Source: Symsagittifera roscoffensis (Eukaryota; Xenacoelomorpha; Acoela; Convolutidae). From it: a stretch of 25,167 nucleotides of DNA. The notes beneath the pieces were generated by a model. It did not search any database. It had not been told where the DNA came from and saw only the letters and a list, made by a program, of their open reading frames with translations. The stretch is taken from positions 1-25,167 of the forward strand of contig NW_026970815.1 in NCBI RefSeq assembly GCF_963678635.1, written 5' to 3'. The position numbers were made by a program, and so were the translations under genes. Below are positions 8,492 through 18,259 of the stretch, piece after piece. Position 1 is the stretch's first letter. Every line of letters begins with the position of its first letter.

Positions 8492-9395
8492 TCCGCTTAC
8501 GGAAAGACCAGTTTGACCTTTAGTCGTTCCGTCGTCAGCAAAAAACGTCGGAATTGCTGCTCGCCGAAGATTGACTTCGCCTTGCTTTAAACTTTCGCGT
8601 GCTTGCCGTGCTCATCCTGGGAATCTTGGATGTTCCTCCTAACGAATCTATACGCTGCATGTTATCTTAATCATAAAAACATTCGTGCAAATTGACGACA
8701 AGGCACAAGTACCACAAATAGGTTTGAAGTAATTTGCTTAACGCTGCTTATTTGATTTTCTCAAAATCAAAAACAATCTTTCGATCTCTTAGTGATGATA
8801 TTAGCGACTCAGCTAAGGTTACACACAAGGCCTGCGTAGTGTTAAGATAATGCTAACTCCACCCAGTTACCTAGTACAACAGTATCACAAAGTTCCATAA
8901 GATAGAACCAATACACAAAATACAATTGATATTCAGATAAGAATATCCTATAGGTGACAGCAATCTTTCGTCCTGTATCAATTTACCGCCACACTTGTAT
9001 CAAATCACTGCTTCGTTATAATCAAGCAAATTTTGTAAAAGAGCAGTGATGATTCAGGAATACGTAAATAGAACTTAGTCTTAAAGAAAAAGACTTCCCT
9101 CGATTGGAACACTCCAAACGAACGTCCAGGACACTATCTTCTCAAATTAGTGTGTCATACCTAACACAATCACCGAAGTCTTCTTTTAACCGAACCAACA
9201 AAATCTAAAAAAACTTTCTTTTCTGAAGTTATCAACACAAAAATGGTTGCGGTCTAGGAAATTGATCAAAAATGTCGAATTTTGGTACCAAAATTATTCC
9301 GATTGGTTGGCTAGTATTTCAGAAATCACCAAAAACAGGCTCGTCAAACTAGCTTTTTTCACCACCTATAAACTGGCCTTTTCCTCCGTGTGCCC
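8492..9395 (-). repeat. Leader and truncated LTR-like block, array copy B
   Basis: Bases 8492-9185 match the leader and hairpin part of copy A (6107-6780). At about 9186 (GTCTTCTTTTAA) the sequence jumps to the tail (CCGAACCAACAAAATC) that in copy A lies at about 7710. Roughly 930 bases, including most of the LTR-like part and the GGAGGGT cluster, are therefore missing. The tail runs 9190-9395. No gene was seen. Confidence 0.65.
9004..9050. repeat. Hairpin in the leader, copy B
   Basis: ATCACTGCTT (9004-9013) pairs with GAGCAGTGAT (9041-9050), nine of ten bases, around an AT-rich loop. It corresponds to the hairpins at 6590-6637, 10432-10480 and about 14280-14326. Confidence 0.75.
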
Positions 9396-9918
9396 ATCGA
9401 CAACATCAGTCTGTCTAATGTCGAGGATGCTCCTACGGTTAACCCATCTGACATCGACCTGGACGGCGAGTTGAACAACGCTTTCTAGTTTTTTGTTCGT
9501 TCCTCGGACTCGGCGTGAAGTCCACATTGGAATGCCCTAGCTCCGGATGGTCATGAATGGAAGGTAAACCCTCATTTCGGAGCGACGCTATACACTCATC
9601 GTACAAAGACTTGTTTGACCAGAGAAGTTGTTGCTTTCTCCACTTGTTGCTTTTAATCTCCGAATTGGACGTTGTCTTGAACAAAATTTTTTCTCGGTCT
9701 TCGACCTCGGAACGCTCCGAGGTATCTTCGGTTCTTCCAATTTCTTCCCGTTCAAGATCCTCGCCTGGCTCTTCCAGGACCGAATGATGGTGGTAGTAGG
9801 GTCGGGTCAGCGTTTGCTCGCCTTCCTGGAAGGGGTCCGTGGTGGTCTCGCTCACCGGTCCGGCCCCAGCACTTCGCTCTTGATTGTCATCCAGGTTTCT
9901 TTCGCTTCTCAGTTTCAT
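9396..9918 (-). pseudogene. Gag N-terminal fragment, array copy C (longest open copy)
   Basis: From the ATG at 9918 the minus frame is open to 9439 (about 160 aa): KLRSERNLDDNQERSAGAGP, TTTDPFQEGEQTLTRP, HHHSVLEEPGEDLERE, a Ser/Glu-rich stretch, SLYDECIASLRNEGLP, DHPELGHSNVDFTPSPRNEQ, and a basic end RKRCSTRRPGRCQMG. Compared with copy B it lacks a few dozen residues in the Gln/Lys-rich part. A GTG three codons upstream (9927) is in frame, but ATG is the better start; the GTG overlaps a possible 3' splice site. It shares with copy B the cut at GGGCACACGG. It encodes no capsid, protease or polymerase, so this is the internal region of a non-autonomous derivative. Confidence 0.7.
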
Positions 9919-11180
9919 TCCGCTCACTGAAAGACCAGCTTGACCTTAAGTCGTTCCGTCGTCAGCAAAAACGTCGCAATTGCTGCATGCCGAAGATTGA
10001 CTTCGCTTTGTTTTAACCTTTCGCTTGCTTACCGTGCTCGGCTAGGAATCTTGGATGTGCCTCCTAACGAGTCTCTACGCTGCATGTTTTGTTTATCAAA
10101 AAAATATTCGTGCAAATTGACGACAATGCACAAGTACCAGAATTAAGTTTGAAGTAATTTGCTTAGCGCTGCTTTTTTGACCTCCTCAAAAACAAATTAT
10201 GTTTTTAATCTCTTAGTGAAGATATTAGTGACCCAGCTAAGGTTACATAAAGGGCCTGCTTAGTTTTAAAATAAAGCTAATTCCACTCAGTTACCTAGTA
10301 TAACAGTATCACAAAATTCCATAAGATATAACCAATACATAGAATACAATTAATGTTCAGATAAGAATATCTTATAGGTGACAGCAATATTTCGTCCAGT
10401 ATCAATTTACCGCCACACTTGTATCTATCAAATCACTGCTTCTTTCTTATCAAGCATTTTTTTTGTAAAAAAGCAGTGATGATTCAGGAACAGATAAATA
10501 GAACTTAGTCTTGAAGAGAAAGACCTCCCTCAATTGGAACACTCCAAACGAACGTCCAGGACACTATCTTCTCAAGTTAAGGTGTCCTGCCTAATACAAT
10601 CACCGATGTCTTCTTTTGGGTGTCCTGCGATTGTCCGAGCTATCCTACTAAGTAGTTAAAGGCAACATCTGATCGAAATTTTCTAAAGTCAATGAAAAAG
10701 CTCTCCCACACCCAGACCGCTCCTAGTGCACGAGAGCAGGGAACAACTTTTCCTCTCAAGTGAGTGTGTCTTGCCTAATACACTCACCGAGTTCTTCTTC
10801 TATGTGTTCCCGGATCACCCGAGTTTTCCTGTTAAGTAGCTCAAGGCAACCACACAATTAAATTAACAATCAAAAAAATTTGTTCGGGTACTTCTGATGA
10901 ACTTGATCTAAAATTCAAAGTTGATCGCGAGTTTTCGGGTCAACCGGGCTCCTATGTTTCTATAACGTATACCTCGTTGTTAGTAAACCTTTTATTCCGA
11001 CCTTGAATGAATATTTTAGATGTTCAAGCTGCCCCGGAGGTTCCCTAAAATGGTTGCGGTCTGGGAAATTGATCAAAAACGTCCAATTTTGGCACCAAAT
11101 TAATTCCGATCGGTTGGCTAGTCTTTGAGGAATCACCAAAAACAGGCTCGTCAAACTGGCCTTTTTCACCACCTATACAG
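9919..11180 (-). repeat. Leader, LTR-like block and tail, array copy C
   Basis: This aligns by eye with copy A along its length, except that the GGAGGGT-rich half-kilobase is missing at about 11038 (CCCCGGAGG joined to TTCCCTAAAA) and about 60 further bases are missing next to it. The part from 10477 outward is also present inverted at 18716-19413, so this block belongs to the left arm of the large inverted repeat. A 70-aa minus ORF (11172-10960) has a same-length partner in the right arm but is probably not a gene. Confidence 0.7.
10432..10480. repeat. Perfect 10-bp-stem hairpin at the inverted-repeat edge, copy C
   Basis: ATCACTGCTT (10432-10441) and AAGCAGTGAT (10471-10480) are exact inverse complements around 29 bases. 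The homology between the two big inverted-repeat arms ends inside the right stem, at about 10477. Confidence 0.85.
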
Positions 11181-11589
11181 GTTCTCAGAGACATTTTTCT
11201 GGTTTTTTCTGGAAGTGCCTAAAAATACTTGAAACGAGCGTATTTGCCCTGTGCGGCACTGGAATGACGCAGAAACCGGATCAAAACTGGTTTGGAAACA
11301 AGAACTTAACAAAAAAACATCCAAATTTTGACCCTCCATTTTCTTCTTTTTCCTATTATTAAGTCGATAGTTCTATCCACGAAGCTATTTGGAGGGTTAC
11401 TTAAAAATCTCTCTAGCAACCGAGCACGTTTTTTTTCGCTTTAACTCAAAAATCGCAAAAACTCAATCCTCAAAACCTATTGACAAAGTTGTGAAATAAT
11501 CAAAATTTTGATCAAAAAAGTTTTATTTTCTTCAACTTCTACTAAGTCTTTTTCTGCGCGGTTCTCTGAGTTAGCGGGATCGGAATACG
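11181..11589 (-). other. Post-protease spacer, copy C
   Basis: No clear coding sequence. It follows the truncated protease region on the minus strand and precedes the LTR-like tail. The same stretch occurs at 15600-16100 (same strand) and 18260-18715 (inverted). It includes AT-rich runs and scattered AACCCTCC motifs. In an intact parent RT would be expected downstream of protease, so this is either the 3' untranslated part of a deletion derivative or unrelated filler. Confidence 0.5.
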
Positions 11590-12295
11590 TAGCAGCTCAC
11601 TGTACAGAAGCTTTTTGCTGTTCGAAAAAGCTCGGATATACAAAATTTTGGGGTTTGACAGTTTGGTCGAAAATCATTCGAGTTTCTCGTCCTAATACGG
11701 CTTGATTTGGGTTCAACCCAACTCTTCGATCCACGAAAATTGGCAACTATGCTTGGTTAATTGTGTTCTTACTAGGAGATTTCTTTTCTTACTTCCTAAC
11801 ATACTTCCCGTCGTTGAGGTCGATCGAGACATCAAAATTGCGTACAAGATCCCAGGATGAATTTATCGGGTTCGTCCAAACTTTCGACAACCAAGAAGCT
11901 CATCCAAAGATGTCTTCCTTTAGCCGCAGTGATATGATCGGAGTCCGTTCTATCACATAAATTCCTCCCCGATTGGCAGATGCCAGTCTGATATCGGTCT
12001 CTTTCAGATCCGACCTGTCGAAGCCCATATCAGTCCAGATGCTGAGTGGCATGACGCTGACCACTGCTCCAGTGTCTAACAGCAATTTTAAGGAAAGTTG
12101 TCTGCCCAGCACATCTAGCACATGCGCTGCCAGATCGGCTTCGCAACCTATGTGAACTGCATCCTGTTCAAGCATGGCGTTGTATCCAATTCGTCGTACC
12201 TTAAGCTCTTCTCGACCAATGTAGATCCGGCCTTCTTGGTCACTTGTATCAGTCACGTGAGATTTCGTGTAAAAACTAATGCCGTCAACATTCAT
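11590..12295 (-). pseudogene. Retroviral-type aspartic protease, left arm
   Basis: The minus ORF 12295-11900 (131 aa) contains MNVDGISFYTKSHVTD, GREELKVRRIGYNAML, then LLDTGAVVSVM with the catalytic Asp of DTG at 12076-12074, and ASANRGGIYVIERTPI. Such proteases cleave Gag-Pol as dimers. After 11900 the sequence continues in other phases: MSFLVVESLDEPDKFILG, then LVRNFDV with IDLNDG, then VPIFVDR-like residues. Two frameshifts, one after KEDIF and one after FILG, break it, and both are also present in the right arm. The flap and C-terminal parts are recognisable only in pieces. RT does not follow. Confidence 0.8.
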
Positions 12296-13775
12296 CAGAA
12301 TCGGATATGGGACTTCGATGTAATGTCCGTCTACTTCGCACCAGTGTTCATTCCGCTATAGTTGCCATAAATAATGTAACGATTTTGCGCTCTTGGTTTT
12401 ATGAACAAGTACTCACGCGACTTCATACGCAAATCATCGGGCGTGGGCACTTGGATCATTGTGTGGCCAACATGGTTTTTAGTTCATCACTTTTTACTCT
12501 AACCATAAAATTCGAGGAAATGGCCAAGTTCCGCTCCGGTATCCTCTCGTCAGGGTTGCTCCTCCTTCTGAGTAACTCAAGGTCATCCAAAAACCTGTCT
12601 ATAGATTCGTCATCTCTTTGACGCCTTTTTTTTCAAATTTCACCATAGCTTGATTCCCCTGTACACCAGAGCCGAAGCAATTCAGTCAAATGTCAAATAT
12701 CTCGCGAGCGCTGTCTAGTTCGTTAAACCTTTTCGCCATCACACAGTGCCTTCTATGTTGCTTGTCAACGCACTGCACTCCTGCTTCTTGGAGAAATCCT
12801 TCTCCTCAAAATGCATCTTCATCAACTCTATCTAAGTGTCGATGCAGCAATCTGACTCGTCCATGTACGATTTTGGCTTTTTGAGTGTCCTCCTCGACCT
12901 CTCTTCTCACTCGGTTGATTTCCAGAGATTGGTGATGAATGTTTTGAGATTTCTATTAAGAGGCCCAAGCATCGGTGCGTAAATCGTTATGTCATGTGAG
13001 ACGGTAGTCAGATCTGGCACTGATCTAATTTGTGGCATAGTGGGCAATCGTGTCTTCGGGGTGGCATCCGCTTCCGGTGCGACCGGGTTAGTCCAACCCG
13101 GCCTCGATGGGGCTGCCCTGGGTCGCCCCCTATGATTGGTTTTGTAATTTGTTCTCGATCAGTCGCTTGGCGTGAGTGCGCCCTTGGGGCGGGACGATCT
13201 TTCCGATTGCCACCATTTAAGATCTCGTCAAGCTTCCGCATCATCAAGTCACATTTGGCATCTAACTTTTTCTCCAGTCTGGTCATCATATGAGCATAGG
13301 TATTGTCATGATCGTTCAGCATGTCGCTCGATCTCTCTTGTCATCCTAATTTATCTTTCTTCTGACTCCTTGGCTGCTAGACCCAAGCTCTCCACGAGGC
13401 ATTGATCGGTGTTCCGAAGCAATTGGGCCTGATAGATTCTCACCTATGACTTCAATTCCGTTAGCTGATCTCGAAACTTTTCTTGACCTCGATGAGCTCT
13501 CTCTTCGACACCCGATCCATTCTCTCAATCATATCCCGTCGCAGCTCCTCAAGGCCTGTCATTACGGCGGCAAACATGTCGCTTAAACCACCAGCCGCCC
13601 CCAGTACCGGAGTGAGACCAGAGACGATGAGGTCAACTGAGTTTGTAGCCTGGTGCTTGATGACGCGCCAACTCACCGTGTGCCCATCGACATCATCAGC
13701 CTGTCGAACGTCGAGGATGCTCCTATGGTTATCCCATCTGATATCGACCTGGACGGCAAGTTGGACAAGTTTCAT
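12296..13775 (-). pseudogene. Ty3/gypsy-like Gag, left arm plus N-terminal extension
   Basis: The minus strand reads from an ATG at 13775. The open frame to 13461 begins MKLVQLAVQVDIRWDNH and includes SGLTPVLGAAGGLSDMF and EELRRDMIERMDR. Later blocks in other phases give EKKLDAKCDLMMRKLDEILN (about 13280-13200), a basic Pro/Arg region, HDCPLCHKLDQC (about 13040), a capsid-like core equivalent to 17029-17524, and the protease. The N-terminal block seen in copies B and C is missing because the ATG-AAA-CT is joined in frame to the VQLAVQVD segment. Part of the spacer beyond 13442 belongs to this gag and has no partner in the right arm. Several frameshifts make it a pseudogene. Confidence 0.75.
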
Positions 13776-15600
13776 TCCGCTCACTGAAAGACCAGCTTGG
13801 CGTTTAGTCGTGATGTCTTCAGCAAAAAACGTCGGAAATGCTGCTAACCGAAGATTGACTTCGCCTTGATTTAAACTTTCGCGTGCTTCCCGTGCTCAGC
13901 ATGGGAATCTTGGTTGTTCCTCCTAACGAGTCTCTACGCTGCAAGATAGGTTAATCATAATAGTATTCGTACAAGTTGACGACACTGCACAAGTATCACA
14001 AATAAGTTTGAAGTAAATTGCTTAACGCTGCTTATTTGATTTTCTCAAAATCAAAAATAACCTATCGATTTCTTAGTGATGATATTAGTGACTCGGCTAA
14101 ATTTACACACAATGCCTGCAAAGTGTTAAGATAATGCTAACTCCACCCAGTATAACAGTATCACAAAATTTCATATGAGAAAACCAATTCACAAAACACA
14201 ATTGATATTCAGATCAGAATAGTATATAGGTGACAGCAATCTTTCGTCCAGCATCAATTTACCGCGACACTTGTATGAAATCACTGTTCCGTTAAAATCA
14301 AGCAAGTTTTGTAAAAGAGCAGTGATGATTCAGGAATAGATAAATAGAGCTTAGTCTTAAAGAAAAATACTTCCCTCGATTGGAACACTCCAAACGAAGG
14401 AAGTCCAGGACACTATTTTCTCGAGTGAGTGTGTCCTGCCTTATACAATCCCCAATGTCTTCCTTTAGGTGTCCTGCGGTTGCCCGAGCTGTCCAGCTAT
14501 GTAGCTCAAGGCAACCTCTGATCGAAGTTTTCTAAAGTCGATGAAAAACCTCTCCCAAACCCGGATTGCTGCAGGTGCACGAGAGCAGGGAACAACTTTT
14601 CTTCTCATGTGAGTGTGTCTTTGCCTAATACACCACTGAGTTCTTCTTCTATATGTTCCCAGATTGCCAGAGTTTTCCTACTAGGTAGCTCAAGCAACCA
14701 CACAACCAAACTAACAACCAAAAAAAATTGTTCGGGTACTTCTGATGAACCCGATCTAGAATCCAAAGTTGATCGCGGATTTTTGGGTCAACCGGGCTCC
14801 TTGTTCAGAATATTTACACTCTGTTGTTAGTAAATTTTTTGTTCCAACATTGAGTGGATATTTTAGATGTTCAAACTGCCCCGGAAGGTATCTCCAGATT
14901 TTCACTAAGGAGGGTCGTTAAGGGGCTTTGGTCACTCTGGAGGTATACCCCCAAGGGTTGTTAGGAGACTTAGCTTACTCCGGAGGGTTACTTCGGAGTG
15001 TAACTTAGTCACCTAATGAACTTCGGAGGGTCACCTCAGACTCACTAAGGAGGGTCAATGAGAGGCCCAATACGCTCCGGAGAGTTGCTTCAGGGGGCAC
15101 CCTCAAAATTCTTACTTCTTCAAATATCACTTAGAAGGGTCTTCAATTAGTCTCAGAAAGTGCCAAAACAAGCTAAATTCTTTCTTAGGGGTTATTTTAA
15201 CTTCTTGATACCCTTGAGTGGAAAATTTCTACTAAAGTTGGTTGTAAAGGGGCTTTGCTGACTCCGGAGAGTTGCTTCGGAGGGTTCACCAAAAATCAGG
15301 AAAACGGACGATCTTATCGCTGTAAAGCCTCCAATTGCAATCTAATTGGCTTAAAACTAGGTTGGCTGATCTTATAAACTTTTCTGCCGCTCGGAGTATT
15401 CCATAGACTTTGGAACCTCCGAAACAACAAATTCTGTAAAAAAAAATTTTTTCTGAAGTTATCAACCCAAAAACAGTTGCGGTCTAGAAAAATGATGAAA
15501 AACGTCGACCTTTCAATACCAAAGTTTTTCCGTTCGGTTGGCTAGTATTTGAGAAATCACCAAAAACGCGCTCGTCAAACTGGCCTTTTTCACCACTATA
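13776..15600 (-). repeat. Leader, LTR-like block and tail, array copy D
   Basis: This aligns with copy A over its whole length, including the GGAGGGT-rich segment (about 14880-15400) and the internal duplication. It is more decayed, with small deletions in the leader (near 14140) and a degraded hairpin (about 14280-14326). The fragmentary ORFs in it are not shared with other copies. Confidence 0.7.
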
Positions 15601-16140
15601 TAGACTATCAGAGTGTTTTTCCTCAATTATCACTGGAAGGGCCTAAAACTACTTGAAATGAACGTATTAGCCCTGTACGGCACTGGAATAAAGCAAAAAA
15701 AAACTGATCAAATGTGGTTTGGAAACAAAAATTTGGCCGAAAAATATCAAATTTTGACCCTCCGATTCCTTCCATTTCCAATCATTAAGTCGTTAGTTCG
15801 ATCCACGGAGCTATTCAGAGGGTTACTCAAACATCTCTCTAGCAACCGAGCACGTTTTGCTGGCACCGTCCTAATGCAAAAACTTTCTTCGCCTTAACTC
15901 TAAAAACTCAAAAACTCGATCCTCAAAGCCTATTGACAAAATTCGGAAAATTACCAAACTTTTGATCGAAAAAGTTTTGTTATATCTAACTTCTACTGAG
16001 TCTTTTTCCGCGCGTTTCCTCTAGTTATGTGGGTCGAATTACGTAGTAGCTCACTGTACAGAAGCTTTTGCTGTTTGGAAAAGCTCGGATATCCAACAAA
16101 TTGTGTTTTGACAGTTTGGTCAAAAATCAGTGTTTTTCGA
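15601..16140 (-). other. Post-protease spacer, copy D
   Basis: This matches 11181-11690 in the same orientation, up to CAGTTTGGTCAAAAATCA at about 16126, where the match stops. It therefore keeps the last few dozen bases of the protease-downstream region but not the protease. A plus ORF at 15613-15897 is antisense to the element and not conserved. Confidence 0.6.
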
Positions 16141-16372
16141 CAAAACTGGGTTGTTCTTGGGTCTAAATAGTAGATAAGTAAAATATAGTAAGGATAATGT
16201 TCTATTAGTACCCGTTAATCAATTTTACTATACCATCCTTTGCACCAAAAAACCCAAATCATGACTCTTAACTCGGAAGTTCGCAACCGATGGAGGTTGC
16301 AATCGGACCGCGCCGTTTGTGCCAACCAGCACCTAAGTATTAATGAAATAGTGCCCGAACGATAACAATTTC
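16141..16372. other. Single-copy stretch at the inner edge of the right arm
   Basis: No gene and no second copy in the window. The first half is AT-rich; the second half is more GC-rich (AACCGATGGAGGTTGCAATC). It lies exactly between the end of copy D and the start of the inverted arm, so it may be original flanking DNA or a filler from the rearrangement. Confidence 0.5.
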
Positions 16373-17559
16373 TGAGAACCTATCAGGCCCAATTGCTTCG
16401 GAACACCGATCAATGCCTCATGGAGAGCTTGGGTCTAGCAGCCAAGGAGTCAGAAGAAAGATAAACTAGGATGACAAGAGAGATCGAGCGATTGTTGAAC
16501 GATCATGACAACACCTATGCTTATATGACGACTAGACTGGAGAAAAAGTTAGATGCCAAATGTGACTTGTTGATGCGGAAGCTTGACGAGATCTTAAACG
16601 GTGGCAATTCGAAAGATCGTCCCGCCCCAAGGGCGCACTCACGCCAAGCGACTGATGGGGACGGAGCACTGTGCTATGCCGGGGCTCAGCCGAGGTCGAG
16701 AACCAATTACAAAACTAATCATAGGGGGTGAACCAGGGCAGCCCCATCGAGGCCGGGTTGGACCAACCCGGTCGCATCGGAAGCGGATGCCTGCCCGAAG
16801 ACACGATTGCCCACTAGGCCACAAATCAGATCAGTGCCAGATCTAACTACCGTCTCACATGACATAACGATTTACGCACCGATGCTTGAGCCTCTTAAAA
16901 GAAATCTCAAAACACTCATCACCAAGCTCTGGAAATCAACCGAGAGAGGAGAGAGGCCGAGGAGGACACTCAAAAAGCCAAAATCGTACATGGAAGAGTC
17001 AGATTGCTGCATCTACACTTAGATAGAGTTGATGAAGATGCATTTTGAGGAGAAGGATTTCTCCAAGAAGCAGGAATGCAGTGCGTTGACAAGCAACATA
17101 GAAGGCACGGCCCTGAACTGTGTGATGGCGAAAAGGTTTAACGAACTAGACAGCGCTCGCGAGATATTTGACATTCGACTGAATTGCTTCGGCTCTGGTG
17201 TACAGGGGAATCAAGCTATGGTGAAACTTGAAAAAAAGGCGTCAAAGAGATGACGAATCCATAGACAGGTTTTTGGATGACCTTGAGTTACTCAGAAGGA
17301 GGAGCAACCCTGACAAGAGGATATCGGAGCGGAATATGGCCATTGCCTCGAATTACATGGTTAGAGTAAAAAGTGATGAACTAAAAACCATGTTGGCCAC
17401 ACAATTCACCCTATCGCTGGTCCAAGTGCCCACGCCCGATGATTTGCGTATGAAGTCGCGTGATTACTTGTTCATAAAACCAAGAGCGCAAAACTATAGC
17501 GCAATTAACACTGGTGCGAAGTAGACGGACATTACATCGAAGTCCCATATCCGATTCTG
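16373..17559 (+). pseudogene. Ty3/gypsy-like Gag, right arm
   Basis: This is the plus-strand counterpart of the left-arm gag, beginning at the inner edge of the inverted repeat, so the Gag N-terminus is absent. Fragments in order: TREIERLLNDHDNTYAYMTT and EKKLDAKCDLLMRKLDEILN (16471-16610), a basic region, HDCPLGHKSDQC (16800-16845, where the left arm has a second Cys), LEPLKRNLKTLITKLW, then a capsid-like core (17029-17524) with MHFEEKDFSKKQECSAL, IEGTALNCVMAKRFNELD, RQRDDESIDRFLDDLELL and SDELKTMLATQFTLSL. The DESIDRFLDDLE stretch is typical of retrotransposon gag (Retrotrans_gag-like). Three frame changes break it. About 40 bases near 16660-16700 are extra relative to the left arm. Confidence 0.8.
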
Positions 17560-18259
17560 ATGAATGTGGACGGCATTAGTTTTTACACGAAATCTCACGT
17601 GACTGATGCAAGTGACCCAGAAGGCCGGATCTACATTGGTCGAGAAGAGCTTAAGGTACGACGAATCGGATACAACGCCATGCTTGAACAGGATGCAGTT
17701 CTCATAGGTTGCGAAGCCGATCTGGCAGCGCATGTGCAAGATGTTCTGGGCAGACAACTGTCCTTAAAATGGCTGTTAGACAGTGGAGCAGTGGTCAGCG
17801 TCATGCAAGTCAGCATCTGGACTGATATGGGCTTCGACAGGTCGGATCTGAAAGAGACCGAGATCAGACTGGCATCTGCCAATCGGGGAGGAATTTATGT
17901 GATAGAACGGACTCCTATCATATCACTGCGGCTAAAGGAAGACATCTTTGGATGAGCTTCTTGGTTTTCGAAAGTTTTGACGAACCCGATAAATTTATCC
18001 TGGGATCTTTTACGCAATTTTGATGTCTCGATCGACCTCAACGACGGGAAGTATGTTAGGAAGTATGAAAAGAAATATCCTAGTAAGATCACAATTAACC
18101 AAGCATAGGTGCCGATTTTCGTGGATCGAAGAGTTGGGTTGAAAACAAATCAAGCCGTAGTAGGACGAGGAACTCGAATGATTTTCGACCAAACTGTCAA
18201 ACCCCAAAATTTTGTTTATCCGAGCTTTTTCGAACAGCAAAAAGCTTCTGTACAGTGAG
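17560..18259 (+). pseudogene. Retroviral-type aspartic protease, right arm
   Basis: ORF 17560-17955 (131 aa) is nearly identical to the left-arm copy. The active-site motif reads LLDSGAVVSVM with the Asp codon at 17779; DSG instead of DTG is tolerated in this family. It then shifts to another phase at 17952 (MSFLVFESFDEPDKFILG) and back at 18004 (LLRNFDVSIDLNDGKYV), and finally reads VPIFVDRRVGLKTNQAVVG to a stop at about 18259. Both shifts match those in the left arm. Gag and protease appear to have been one polyprotein, since gag ends only a few codons before. No RT follows. Confidence 0.8.

Larger units (their letters stand above)
10477..13442 (-). repeat. Left arm of the large inverted repeat
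   Basis: This arm (about 2.97 kb) is the inverse complement of 16373-19413 (about 3.04 kb). Matching landmarks are TGATGATTCAGGA at the outer edge, the LTR-like block, the post-protease spacer, the protease, and gag up to ATCTATCAGGCCCAATTGC at the inner edge. By eye, the first 240 bases at the inner edge agree at roughly 95 percent. The left arm lacks about 40 bases of gag (near 13160) and about 30 bases of spacer (near 11430) that the right arm keeps. Confidence 0.9.
13443..16372. other. Spacer of the large inverted repeat
   Basis: The 2.93 kb spacer is not unique DNA. Bases 13443-13775 are the gag N-terminus, 13776-15600 are leader, LTR-like block and tail of copy D, and 15600-16140 repeat the post-protease spacer. 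Only 16141-16372 has no other copy in the window. Confidence 0.8.

Noticed and set aside
10960-11172. 70-aa ORF with a same-length partner at 18718-18930
   Set aside because: The copies lie in the non-coding LTR-like block, most differences between them change the amino acid, and copies A and D do not keep the ORF. Length conservation is explained by recent duplication.
5786-16140. CRISPR-like or satellite interpretation of the repeated units
   Set aside because: Units are kilobase-sized, contain gag fragments, and differ by deletions; there are no short regular repeats with unique spacers.
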